Shown here: positions 35,762-46,253 of the stretch, in pieces
How positions within the stretch are numbered: position 1 is the stretch's first letter
How the letters are laid out: the number at the start of each line of letters is the position of its first letter
Origin: Aaosphaeria pasadenensis
Taxonomy: Eukaryota > Ascomycota > Dothideomycetes > Pleosporales
NCBI GenBank assembly: GCA_022813625.1
Contig: JAKLMB010000047.1
Coordinates: 174,174 to 238,173 of the forward strand
Length of the DNA stretch: 64,000 bases
Direction of reading: 5' to 3'
Notes under the pieces: generated by a model
The model's input: only the letters and a program-made list of their open reading frames with translations
Told to the model about the DNA's origin: nothing
The model's database searches: none
Translations under genes and position numbers: made by a program

Positions 35762-38187
35762 GTTTGGTAAAGAGGTGGATGGTAGTTGGTGGTTTGATTT
35801 GAGAAGAAGTTTTTAAGATTGAGGTGAAGTGGTCAAGCTGTTGTGTTGTAGGAAAGATGGTTGAGAGGAGCAGCTTATGGGGTACTTGTAGTAAAGTCAA
35901 CGGGTGCGAGAGAGAATGTGTGTGTGGTTATTGTTTGCAAGTGACGTCGTTCTGGCGTAGTTGCTGTGTATGACCAGCAAGCAAACACAAACATGAGAAG
36001 GAGCAGAGTGGCGGGCTCTCCTCTCTCCTCTCACACCTTCTCCTACTGGTAAGCCGATGCAGAGCAAAGTTTTGGATCATAGAGGTTTAGAGAGAGTGGG
36101 TGGGTGGGTTTCTTGTTTCGCTCGCGGCTTTGGCATTGAATCTGGCTTGTGATAGTAACTTGGTGGCATTCTAGCCAATCTGCTGGGGAGTAGAATAAAC
36201 GGCAAGACGATGCTACTGGCCCTACGCGTCACATCTGCCACTCGCTGTAGCGATGTAGCCTATGGCACAACAGCAAATGCATGAGATTCCCTTTACTTCT
36301 AGGCATGGCGATCTCGATTGGCGGCCTCTAGTGCCGTGGATGCGAATTTGCTAAGAATCCCATCATGTTTTCCATCCCACGAGGTACAATTCCACCCCCA
36401 CCCCGTCCCGTGGTATCTGCTCGACCGCCCCACCGACGTCATATACACTGTAGACTAGTCAGATGTAGGTCATTGATGGAGTACGCGCATCCTCGCAGCT
36501 TGGGTGAGATGCCCATCACGTGATCAACTCGAGTCCAAGCAATAAGGGACATGCGTCAACCCCCCGTCACCACCTTTCACTGCTTTCACTCTCTTGTTCG
36601 AAATGCGCCATCCAGTCCCCCTGGAGGACCTACCGAGCACCCCTCTATTCACGTTCAATATTAGTCCATCCTGGACCGGCGAATTATTATCTAAGGATCA
36701 CGGACAAAAACGTTGAATGGATTGCTCGTCATCTTGCCTACTACTAACACAATAATCAGAGGAGGCCCGTCCACCAATACCAAACAATCCCATTATTTGC
36801 ACCGAACAGACATTTTGCAATCATACGAGTGCTTTAAAGCACACAACTTACGAGTACGATACAGCTTCGACCTATGCAAGTAGCTTCATGCTCATCGCGC
36901 GAGTGCTGATGGGTCACGATTCAAGATTCTGTTTCGCAACCTTCTCTTTTGTCCCTGGGCAGTCACTTTCGCCCGAAATGCTGGGGTCTCCTATTTCTCG
37001 CCCGACTGCAATACCGAACCGATATTACGCCTAATGCACTCTGGCAACGCCTTCTTTCGCCCCCACAGCGAGGCTGAATGGAGGTAATGTCACGGTTATA
37101 TGACTGCCTGGACCATCCGTTCCTGTATTAGTCAAGCTGCGAAGCAGTCTAGTCTACGGAGACAGTACGCGCTTTGCGTTCTCTGCACCTGCGTTAGTGG
37201 CAACGGCCCGGGGATCTGTTGTGTTGATGAGCACAGCCCAATGTTGGAAATTTAATCGTAACGTTGAAAAGTGGGTGAAGTATTGTATGCAATTGCAGGT
37301 GGTTTACCAGTAACTAGTTGTGAACTTGTGAGCATTAGATGTTGTTATGTTCTCATTATCCTGCCAATACACGGACCACGAGCCCTCAACCCTGGAACCT
37401 ATGGACATAACATTCTCCTGTGCTATGAAATCGCCCGACTGGTATGCGTCCCTGGCAGGTCTCAATTAAGAACGACGACTTGGAGATTCCCGTAAGCGCC
37501 GTACCTGCTCCATCGTCAAACAATACCCGACCTGGGAACTAATGGGCAGTGCTTCATACCGGATATAGATACATACCAACCCGTACTGGGGCAAGCAACT
37601 TTAATCAGTCTGTTTCGAAAAAGCGCCCTTGGACTCACCTTGTCTTCCCTCTATGCCACGTCCATTTAAGAACCGCTTCTGTTTCAAAGTCTCACTGCAC
37701 TAATTTTCTGGCCATAGCTGTTTATTTGGGGTCTGTTCAACCACTATCCAATCAATGACTTCCATATTGTCCGAAGATCACTTCTCGCGCGACATGAACA
37801 TGATCTTGCAAGGTCCACAATACGCCCGGGTGCAGGTCAGCAACGCCACGAGCCGCAATCATCTTAACCAGATCCTGGGCAATCCTTCGTTTGCCCTGCC
37901 TAGCGGGCCCTGCCATGAGAAATGTATGCCAGACTAAGTCGAATTCGACCAAATCTATAGAGCTTCCCCAATAATCCAACACGCCATTAGTGTTGGTAGT
38001 CCATGATGTCCTTTTATGTACATCGGGCGCAGCAAGCTCTGGGGTCGATCGTCGAAAGCATCTTATAATCCAAAGCACCCATCGCTCCCTGCTTCATCCA
38101 TTCGTTGCTTTTCACAGACCTAGCTATTGCTACTCGTAATATATTCCTTTCATCTTCTACAGTCTATACAGTTTAAGTTTCTTCACA
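35762..38187. other. Divergent intergenic region (Hsp9/Hsp12 / GH76)
   Basis: About 2.4 kb between diverging genes, holding the stress-gene promoter on the left and the GH76 promoter on the right. It has GTGG/GGGT-rich tracts near 36095-36110 and pyrimidine-rich sequence just before 38188. Open frames are under 110 codons and unrecognised; none is called. Confidence 0.5.
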
Positions 38188-39334
38188 ATGAAATTCCAAC
38201 GGTCCATCGCTCTCTTGCCGCTTCTATTTTCACAGCAAATCGTGGCCGAATATGACAACGAAGCACACGCCGCAATTGACCTGATACAAAGGCAATGGTA
38301 TAATACCGAGACCGGCTTATGGTACGTTAACGTTATCAGCTAAGGTCAACACTGGACTCACTTCGTAAAGGAACAATCTCTGGTGGCAATCAGGAAACAT
38401 TGTGGAGACAATTGCAAGGTTCGGACAATACGACGCAGATTTCAAACAACATGCTGCCAATATTGTTGGCAATACCTTTGAGAAGTCAGGGAATCAGCTT
38501 GGCGCAAATAAGTGGCTGAATGACTATTATGATGATGAAGGCTGGTGGGCGCTTGGTTGGATTGCAAGTTTCGATCTCACGGGCGACATTAAGTATCTTA
38601 ACACTGCGATCGACATCTTCAATGACATGACAACTGGGTACTCAACTCCATGCAATGGTGGAATTTGGTGGGACAAAGGGCATACATCGGTTCCAGCTAT
38701 TTCGAACGAACTTTTCATCTCGGTCGCCGCCCATATCGCCAATCGTGTTGGCGACAACGTGAGAGACATCTACGTCGACTGGGCTTACAGGACATGGGAG
38801 TGGTTCAAGAACTCGGGAGTGGTCAATGATCAGAACACGATCAACGACGGCCTTGATAAGAACACTTGCAAAAACGACGGAAAGCCTGTTTTCACTTATA
38901 ATCAAGGTGTCATCCTGGGTGGACTTGCCGAGCTCTCGAGAGCTACCGGGGATGGCAGGTACCTTGAGGAGGCCAACAAGATCGTAAATGGCGCTTTCGG
39001 TGCGCTCACCCAGGATGGTATTCTCACTGAATTATTTGAGAACCTCGATGAGCAGGGTGCCCAGTTCAAAGGTGTTTTCGTTCGTGGCCTTGCTGCTCTT
39101 CAACATCAGTCTCCAAATGGCGCCTACGTCGATTTCTTGAAGAAGAACGCCAAGTCAGTGTTGGAGAAGGCTAGGAATAATGATGGTGTGATCGGTAAGT
39201 CATTAAGAAATGGCGATATCTTGTGAGCCCTACTAATGACAACTCTAGGAACCAAGTGGCAGGGTGGGGGATCTTTCAGCACCACCAGCCATTCCTCTGG
39301 CATGGATGCCTTGGTCGCTGCTTCACAATTTTAG
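38188..39334 (+). CDS. Secreted glycoside hydrolase family 76 (alpha-1,6-mannanase-type)
   Basis: Endo-alpha-1,6-mannanase-type enzyme acting on mannan backbones of fungal wall glycoproteins; the yeast relatives Dfg5/Dcw1 are needed for wall assembly. Three exons (38188-38321, 38371-39194, 39249-39334; introns 49 and 54 nt) give 347 residues. A signal peptide is present (MKFQRSIALLPLLFSQQIVA). The first junction restores GLWNNLWWQSGN. The catalytic Asp-Asp pair is seen in YYDDEGWWALGWI, with CNGGIWWD, NELFISVAAHIA, TYNQGVILGGLAEL and GVFVRGLAALQH downstream. It ends SGMDALVAASQF with no C-terminal hydrophobic stretch, so unlike Dfg5 it should be freely secreted. Intron 1 ends in the unusual AAG. 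Confidence 0.93.
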
Positions 39335-40839
39335 TTCACATGCACCACCGGACGTAGATTCAAGACGAATCGAACGGGTCCTTTGGCCGCATACAAATCA
39401 TGTTCATACTACTCTTTACTTTTCTGGCTCTGGTTGATATGCCAATTCTTGCATCAGGTCTACGTCGCTGAATTACCACAGCACATCCCAAGCCTCACAT
39501 AGACGGGACTTTCATCTGGCTCTTGCCATTGGACACTATACCAATTTTTCTCTTGATTGTACCTTTAGTAACATTAATACCCGGTGTATATAGATATCCA
39601 TTCTTGGTTTCCGACACAACTACTATTAGTGTACATCAAATATATACTGGTAAACAGGGTACCAGAATGATTACATCTTTGATGTTCACATGGTTCTGTA
39701 GCCGTTCATAGTGCACATGTTAGAGTAACATTTCGAAGGGTGTCACATCATTCATGCATATAGGACCTCGATGGTGTCAAATGGCGTGGCCCATCCGCCT
39801 TGCTCAATGACATCTATCCAGGATCAACAACATGACCTTCTTGACATCATCGACTCAAGAATTTTCGATCTGTAAATTTCGGCCCCACATACACACCATT
39901 TTATCTTCTGCGCTTCATACTTCCTGCAAGTTACTTTCCTTTTATGGCACCACTTTCAATGCTCGTTCTGCGTCACACTGAGACAATCCTCCCTTCCAAC
40001 CTCACCAAATTTTTCAGACTGCACAAACTCATGAACAGCGCTAGAAAAGGCAGCTGTGGTGTTAAGTAATATTTTACCTGCTAACCTTTATACTTTTTAT
40101 ATTGAGGGTGTCTCATGCATTACGCCGATCTATCTCTAAGCCGTATGTGCCCTAAATTGATCATGTCAATGCATTGATAGCATGTGACAATACTACTACG
40201 AAAAGACTATACAGTAAGGAGCTTTGGAATCGGAATACCACCAAGACCGTGATTTCGTAGTAGGCAGTAGGCGAAAAAGAAAGAGCATTGATAAATACGC
40301 GGTCCGGTGAATTACGATGCTGTTTGATCTCATATGCTACGCAGAGACAAGATACTGTTGAGAAGATAATTTGAGCTATCTGAACCTTAAGAATGCTACC
40401 CAACTTGTTAGATGATGTGCCAAGGGAAATGTTATACTAAGATGGGGTTTCTTGATTTTTTTTGGTGTTTATTGCTAAGTATCGACTTCGTTTTCAACTG
40501 ACATTAACCTTACATGCATCTAAAAGCATGTATGCATCATATACTCGCGGAATGCGCATTGGTAAATCTCTCATCAATTACGTGTTTTCCTCCTATTATA
40601 ACACCGCAGATAAATGAGTAGTATTAGATGATAGCAATATATGTTTTTCCTTGTGTTGACTCTGCTCTTGGTCCTCAGCCTTCCAAAATCTGGGGTAGCA
40701 TCCCGCACGTGCGTTCGCGAGATGCCCGTGCACCGAAAAGACGCCCAAGAAAATCGCCAATCCACTTTGGTTGTGCCCTAGTTACTCGACATACCCAGAG
40801 GTCTGGGGCCTTTACAATCTGCCCAAAGAAAACGCCGAA
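39335..40839. other. Intergenic region
   Basis: About 1.5 kb between two + strand genes, relatively A/T-rich. It holds the GH76 3' end and the Pop1 promoter. Short open frames lack ATG starts or domains; no gene is called. Confidence 0.5.
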
Positions 40840-43440
40840 ATGGCGGATAACATGAAGAAACGCAAGACCAATGGGCAACCGACCGGACCCTCCGCCAAAA
40901 AACCACGATTTCCTCTCAAACAGAAACCTACTATCGCGACGATGCCCACAACAACCGCGTACCCCGGCGGCGAGCTCAGTGTATCGAAATTCCTACGCGC
41001 ACACGAAAATGAGATTAAAGCTCTGGAAAATGGAATCAAGGCTGCGAAGAAAGGACTCTCTCGCAGGGCATTCCAGGACGTTCCGAGAGAGATGCGACGA
41101 CGTACCGGAAGTCATAATCCTCAGCGGGTACCCAAAAGATTAAGGGCTAGGGCTAAACGGGAGGCAAACGATGATAATACGCCATTGCATAAGGATCGAA
41201 GTGGTAGCGGTATTGGCAAAGGAAATAAACAGAAATGGCTGAGAAAAGAGGGCATCGATAAGGCCAAGAAAGCGAGGGAACATCGTGAAAAGAGGAGGGC
41301 TGTGGGGGAAGCGAATGAGGTGACAGTCACGTCTGAGATGGAAGGAGTAGAGCATTCTAGCCTTGATGCACAATCGAAAGGGTCGTCAAACAAAATGTCT
41401 CCAGTTGCTGGACCCTCGAGGAAACTGCGTACCAAGGTATTGCTGGCGAAACCTCCAACACCGCCTTCGCGATTCCGAAGGCGGCAATTGAACAAGACCT
41501 GGCTTCCGACACACGTGTGGCATGCAAAACGTGCCACGATGACTCCCTTTAAAGAGCCCATGTGGAGATTTGCGATTCCGTTAGCGCCAGCTACAAAAGC
41601 TTATCGATTGACACACCGAGCGGTGACTCAACGAGGTGCTGTTGCGTGGGACATGAGCTACATAGCTACTATCAGTCTAGAAAGTACAGAGGCGAGCATT
41701 TCGGGTCTCCTTCAAACTTTGCAATTTACAACTGCTGAATCGGAAGATCCATGGATCTCCGATAGACGAAGCCAAAAGTGGAAGTCTGGTTCTCGCGCCT
41801 GGGAGGGTTGGGTTCATAGAAGAGGAGGTGATTCTTCAAGCAAGGTAGCACCTGTTACGGTCATATGGGATGTACCCAATGCCGAAAATGAAACCAGAAG
41901 GGCCTTTGTTCGTGTTCATCCAAGTGCATTTATGCAGGTTTGGAACAGGATTGTTGCGGCCTCGAAAATTCAGAAACCAATCGTCAAAGTAGAGGACCTT
42001 CGATTTGAGATAGGGTCAATAGAGATCATGGGTCCCGCAGCAGCAGAGACTCTCAGCGCAGTCTTGAAACCCGGCGGAGCGTCAGACGAAGGCATTGAGT
42101 CCCCTTCATCGCTATGGCCTTTGCTCGCAGGAGTCACCGATATTGGCATGCTACCGAATGGGGCAATGTTGGCATTTCCAGTATCTGATCCGCGTCTTCG
42201 AGATCCATTGACCACTTCATCAATCAGTCAAACATCCGAGCATGAGAACCAGCTCCTACAAGTCCTTGCAAACTGGCCGATCGATCACACTCAAGGGTGT
42301 CCAGGCATATTTCATCGCGATAACAGATTGGCAGCTGGGAGGTCCCTGCCATCGCAGAAATCAATCAATCGGCGAAAGAGCGCAGCACCTCCGGGTCTAT
42401 GTCCAGAAGCACGCCCAACAGACCCCCAAATCCCCATGATGGTCTATACATCCAAAAGGTCCAAAACATGGACAGTTCTGCTGCCTTGGAAATGTGTCAT
42501 GCCTGTCTGGAGATGCCTGATGCGCTACCCGATTTCCAGTGGAGGCAATCCGCGCCTTGGAGGTCTCCTCCAAAGGCAGCAGGTTGAATTCGAGCGATCT
42601 GAGCCCTCCTTCCCCCGAGATTTTCCGGGCACTGATGCAGGCTGGTCATGGGAGCTTCAGGAACGGCAAGCTCGACAACAGGATTGGGTCAGGAGGCCCA
42701 AGGGAAAAAGGATCGAATGGAAAACGCTCGACCTTGGTAATGGCAGAAAAGGCGAGATAGGAGATCCTTGGGCTTGTCATTGGGAGACTCTGTTACCAAA
42801 GAGGACACAGACCGCGAAAAATCCCAAAAATGACGCTGACGATTTTTCCTCACCGTTCCAATACCCAACCTCCCAAACTGCTGCCACCATACTTGAAGAC
42901 CAATCTTCATCGCGCATTATATCTTCCTCGCCATATCTCCTCACGACTAGTATCCGAATGGTCGAACGTGGTACACCTCAGACCTGCGCTCGCATTTACA
43001 GGCTACCAACGACTGATCCAGACATGAGGAAAAGATGGCTGTCACTTTTGCCGGAGCCTGCGAGCAAGTCACAACGACCTACAGGAAAGCGCACGAATGC
43101 TAGTCTACAGAGTGCTATTTCATCAAAGAATGCGCGTAATAAGAAACTGGCTGCTAACCTACTTGAATCTATGGATAGTACTGACCGAGTCATCAACGCA
43201 AACAGTCCAAACTACCCCATCGTCCCGGATGAGGTCGATCTGATTGGCTTTGTAACGACGGGCAATTATAATCTCGCAGAAGGTCGACCATGTGCGATCG
43301 CCAATTTATCCATTCAGAAAGTAATGGAAAGCGTCGATTTGTATGATAAAGACGGGCTATCACCTAACAAAGGGCATATCTGTATCGTGAGAGAAGCTGG
43401 ACAGGCTCTAGGCAGGTTGGGAACATGGAAAATAGCCTGA
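40840..43440 (+). CDS. POP1: RNase P/MRP protein subunit Pop1
   Basis: Largest protein subunit of nuclear RNase P and RNase MRP, needed for tRNA 5' maturation and pre-rRNA cleavage. Intronless, 866 residues, close to yeast Pop1 (875). The N-terminal POP1 domain (about 47-110) starts SVSKFLRAHENEIKALENGI and includes RRTGSHNPQRVPKRLRARAK. A second conserved block is KTWLPTHVWHAKRATM (Trp at about 227). The POPLD domain (about 510-620) includes the IPMMVYTSK start and WDWVLP-like LLPWKCVMPVWRCL. The C-terminus has the conserved LIGFVTTGNYNLAEGRP and EAGQALGRLGTW. The start was set at ATG 40840 with good context (GAAATGG). The basic surface fits RNA binding. Confidence 0.95.
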   Translation: MADNMKKRKTNGQPTGPSAKKPRFPLKQKPTIATMPTTTAYPGGELSVSKFLRAHENEIKALENGIKAAKKGLSRRAFQDVPREMRRRTGSHNPQRVPKRLRARAKREANDDNTPLHKDRSGSGIGKGNKQKWLRKEGIDKAKKAREHREKRRAVGEANEVTVTSEMEGVEHSSLDAQSKGSSNKMSPVAGPSRKLRTKVLLAKPPTPPSRFRRRQLNKTWLPTHVWHAKRATMTPFKEPMWRFAIPLAPATKAYRLTHRAVTQRGAVAWDMSYIATISLESTEASISGLLQTLQFTTAESEDPWISDRRSQKWKSGSRAWEGWVHRRGGDSSSKVAPVTVIWDVPNAENETRRAFVRVHPSAFMQVWNRIVAASKIQKPIVKVEDLRFEIGSIEIMGPAAAETLSAVLKPGGASDEGIESPSSLWPLLAGVTDIGMLPNGAMLAFPVSDPRLRDPLTTSSISQTSEHENQLLQVLANWPIDHTQGCPGIFHRDNRLAAGRSLPSQKSINRRKSAAPPGLCPEARPTDPQIPMMVYTSKRSKTWTVLLPWKCVMPVWRCLMRYPISSGGNPRLGGLLQRQQVEFERSEPSFPRDFPGTDAGWSWELQERQARQQDWVRRPKGKRIEWKTLDLGNGRKGEIGDPWACHWETLLPKRTQTAKNPKNDADDFSSPFQYPTSQTAATILEDQSSSRIISSSPYLLTTSIRMVERGTPQTCARIYRLPTTDPDMRKRWLSLLPEPASKSQRPTGKRTNASLQSAISSKNARNKKLAANLLESMDSTDRVINANSPNYPIVPDEVDLIGFVTTGNYNLAEGRPCAIANLSIQKVMESVDLYDKDGLSPNKGHICIVREAGQALGRLGTWKIA

Positions 43441-43786
43441 AGTAGTGCAATTGCAAACCAAGATGATTCCAACCGCTACATCTGAATTTGTGTAAAGTCC
43501 CTGATGTCAACCAAGTTTTACATCTATGCTTGATGTCTTTCACGTCTTATGGCGCAATGACTGCACAGTACTGATTTGATCGTTGATAGCCACATCCATC
43601 GTCACTCACAAGGCTTGTTGTAGTCAGCATCAGCCTTGCGACATCCGGAGCTAATCCAGGAACAGCTAGAGCGCATCTTCATCTCCCCGTTCCGAACCCT
43701 TTACAACCACTTCACGTTTCGTGTCAGGGCAGTTCTCCTGCCATATAATAAACTTTGCGAAGCGCTCAAAGCTGTCGCTCAGCAGT
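43441..43786. other. Intergenic region
   Basis: About 350 bases between Pop1 and the Sgf11-type gene, on the same strand. No gene or distinctive motif is seen. Confidence 0.5.
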
Positions 43787-45075
43787 ATGTCTGAGGACAG
43801 AGCAGCCGACGGCAAGACCGACGGCGGCGCAGCGCTTGGAGCCCTGTCGCCGGGCGCGCTGGCAGACTTGGTAAGACGAGCCTCACAACTCAAGAGCTAT
43901 TAAAGGCCATTGCTGAATGACGGTCATCTATATAGACGGCGGACGTACTCGAAGAAACAGTTCAAAACATCATATTCAACACAGCGCTATCATGCCATCG
44001 TTCAGAAAAGCTGCTCCGAATGCAGTCCGCTGCGACCCAGGCCGAGTCGATCGCACTATCTACACTCGAACCGTCATCACAAGTGAAAGGATCGAGTAGC
44101 CAGAGCTCAGTTCCCACTGCAGAGACCTCGGCTGCGAAGTACGAGAATGGACAGGTCTACTTGAAAGGCAATCCTCTCAAGACTACACCGGAGATCGTGT
44201 GTCCGCATTGCAAACTGCCACGGCTGATGCATCCGATCATGGGAAAGGGCATGCAGAACCCAGATCTGACACGAGAGTATTGTAAACTGTATCCGTTCGT
44301 GCAACAAACGGGGCACGATGTTTACGGAAACCCGTTCCCGACCGACATGGCGAAGAGCAAGAAGGAGCGAGAATTGATAAAACAACAACAAAAGAATGCG
44401 GAAAAGGAGAGTGTCGGCACCCCGAATTCGCAAGACACAGATATGGCAGGTGGTGACACCCAGGGCAAAGAGATCAAGCTCAATACAGGAGGAAAGCCAG
44501 CGTCATACGTCCCATGGCACACGTGTCCAAGTTGTAAGAGGAGTCTTCTTATTACAAGATTTGCGCAGCATCTTGAGAAATGTCTCGGTATTAGCGGGCG
44601 ACAGAGCTCTCGCAATGCCATGGCAAAACTCGCCGGTCAGAACGGTACAGGGACTGGAGCGGGTAACACACCTCTGGGAAGCCGGATGGGCACCCCTGCT
44701 CCAGGATCGCAAGCCGAAGGCTCTTCGAAAGTGAAGAGTAAAGGTGTGAGCCCTGTGAAGAAAATGCCAGACGATGACGATGAGGGAGACAATGATACGC
44801 CAGATAAGAAGAAAAAGAAGAAAAGCTCGTACATCAAAAAGGCCGACCGGTTATCGAAAGATTCAGGATCGTTGAAAGTCAAGTTGAAGACCAATTCAAG
44901 CAAAGAGAACCTTAAAAATGCCGAGAGAAAGGGCAGGGAAGGGTCAGCAAAGCCTGAGAAGAGAGAGCGCGAGGATAATGAAGACGGCGCGCCCAAGGCG
45001 AAGAAGATCAAACTCTCCATGGGTAAAGGAGACGGACGATCGCCACCCCCTGCTGCATCAAACGCAGACTCCTAA
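43787..45075 (+). CDS. SAGA-associated factor 11 (Sgf11)-type protein, extended fungal form
   Basis: Predicted subunit of the SAGA deubiquitinase module (Ubp8/Sgf11/Sus1/Sgf73), which removes ubiquitin from histone H2B. Exons 43787-43870 and 43936-45075 with a 65-nt phase-0 intron give 407 residues. Splicing creates an N-terminal amphipathic helix (ADVLEETVQNIIFNTALSC) like the Sgf11 helix that docks on the module. The Sgf11 zinc finger is clear: CPSCKRSLLITRFAQHLEKC at about 225-244. An extra Cys/His element (CPHCKLPRLMHP, about 117-128, with a later Cys) sits between helix and finger. The tail of about 150 residues is Lys/Ser/Asp-rich and probably disordered. Yeast Sgf11 is only 99 residues, so this is a much longer form. 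Sgf73/ataxin-7 is the main alternative, but its SCA7 pattern is not seen. Confidence 0.82.
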
Positions 45076-45654
45076 GATAGCGTGAGGCAAGTATTATCAG
45101 GAGAGCCTGTCGAGCTCGTGCGCTAGGTCGTAGGAATCCAGCATTTTCATGGCGTTACAGGCGGCATTTCTTTCACGGGTAGGGATTTCCATGTCGAAGG
45201 CATCGACTGGATGGCGTTTTGCTTCGGGCTCCACAGGTTTCCTGTAGTGTGGTTGCCCTTGAATGATGAAAAGCATTCACCCACTGTAACAGAATAGTAG
45301 TTTACGTTGTAATGCCTTTTCTTTCTGGCGAAGCTGTAGTTTTATACATAATTATGGATTTTTCGATGCTTAGCTATGTTATATCTCACCGTGAACGGAC
45401 TTGCGCTCCCTACTTTCGCTGTTGGCAATCACTGGCGCTAGTGCTTGCCTGTCTGGCCTAGACTTCTTCCAATGATCTGCCACTGAGTCCGAAATTGGCG
45501 ATCTCGCTAGATAATTTTTCTCACACAGACTCATTGCCGACTTGCAACCCTTTGCGAGAATGCCTTGAGAAAACAATTGAGCATCAATTTCTGTTTGCTA
45601 CATTCTTGCCTACTATAGATTTTGACTAAGTCCAAAAATCTTCATCAATCAAAT
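45076..45654. other. Intergenic region
   Basis: About 580 bases between the Sgf11-type gene and the tRNA pair. No coding gene is supported. The ~40 bases before the tRNA are A/T-rich, as is usual upstream of Pol III genes. Confidence 0.5.
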
Positions 45655-45739
45655 GGCTCGGTGGTGTAGTTGGTTATCACGTCAGTCTAACATTCGATTA
45701 GCACACTGAAGGTCCCGAGTTCAAACCTCGGCTGAGTCA
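45655..45739 (+). tRNA. tRNA-Val(AAC) with intron
   Basis: Complete cloverleaf. The acceptor stem GGCTCGG pairs with CTGAGTC over 7 bp (two G-U), with discriminator A. The anticodon stem TCAGT/ACTGA encloses the loop CTAACA-C with anticodon AAC (valine). An 11-nt intron sits after position 37, the canonical eukaryotic place. The T arm CCGAG-TTCAAAC-CTCGG is perfect. Without the intron it is 74 nt. No run of four or more T follows before the next tRNA. Confidence 0.93.
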
Positions 45740-45787
45740 CTAAATCTTGAGGATGCGAGTCCTTTAAGATCATTCAAAACCCCTTTC

Positions 45788-45868
45788 GGCGTGGTGGCGG
45801 AGTGGTTATCGCGCAAGACTAGAAATCTTGTTCCTTCGGGAGCGTCAGTTCGAATCTGGCCCACGTCG
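45788..45868 (+). tRNA. tRNA-Ser(AGA)
   Basis: Type II (long variable arm) tRNA. The acceptor stem GGCGTGG pairs with CCACGTC, discriminator G as expected for serine. Anticodon stem CAAGA/TCTTG with loop CTAGAAA, anticodon AGA. The variable arm TTCCTTCGGGAGC folds back on itself. T arm GTCAG-TTCGAAT-CTGGC. No intron. It begins 48 nt after the tRNA-Val gene, on the same strand, and is followed by a T-run. Confidence 0.95.
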
Positions 45869-45872
45869 TATC

Positions 45873-45879
45873 TTTTTTT
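45873..45879 (+). terminator. RNA polymerase III terminator (T7)
   Basis: Seven T residues start 5 nt after the discriminator base of tRNA-Ser(AGA), the usual Pol III stop signal. Confidence 0.85.
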
Positions 45880-46253
45880 GCCTTCGTAGTGTCTTGATAT
45901 CTCAATCAAACGGCATTTGGCATTGAATTTTTTTTTTTTCGCTTATGCCTTGCTGGGATGTAAAACATGGTCTGTGTACAATATAGTACATAGATATATT
46001 TTGGCTTAGTTGTAAATATACTATTATTGCAGTTATCGATTGACACAGCCACCAACCACCATAACAAAATATCTGCCGAAAGAGATGGCTGCCTAATGCC
46101 TTGCTTTCTTTCCCTGTAAACCTTTTTCTATGAGAGTGGTGAGTTCCGCGTTTGTATAGTTTCCGACTTTGGCTACTACTATATCATCTACATTCCATTT
46201 ATCCCCATCGTGAATACGTACCTGGAGAGAACTTACAAGCACCGTAATTTACC
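45880..46253. other. Intergenic region
   Basis: About 370 bases between the tRNA terminator and the peptidase gene. It holds a 13-T homopolymer near 45928-45940 and otherwise A/T-rich promoter-like sequence. No gene is seen. Confidence 0.5.

Noticed and set aside
36091..36111. GTGGGTGGGTGGG tract as part of a 5S rRNA gene
   Set aside because: The surrounding sequence lacks the 5S internal control region and the expected pairing.
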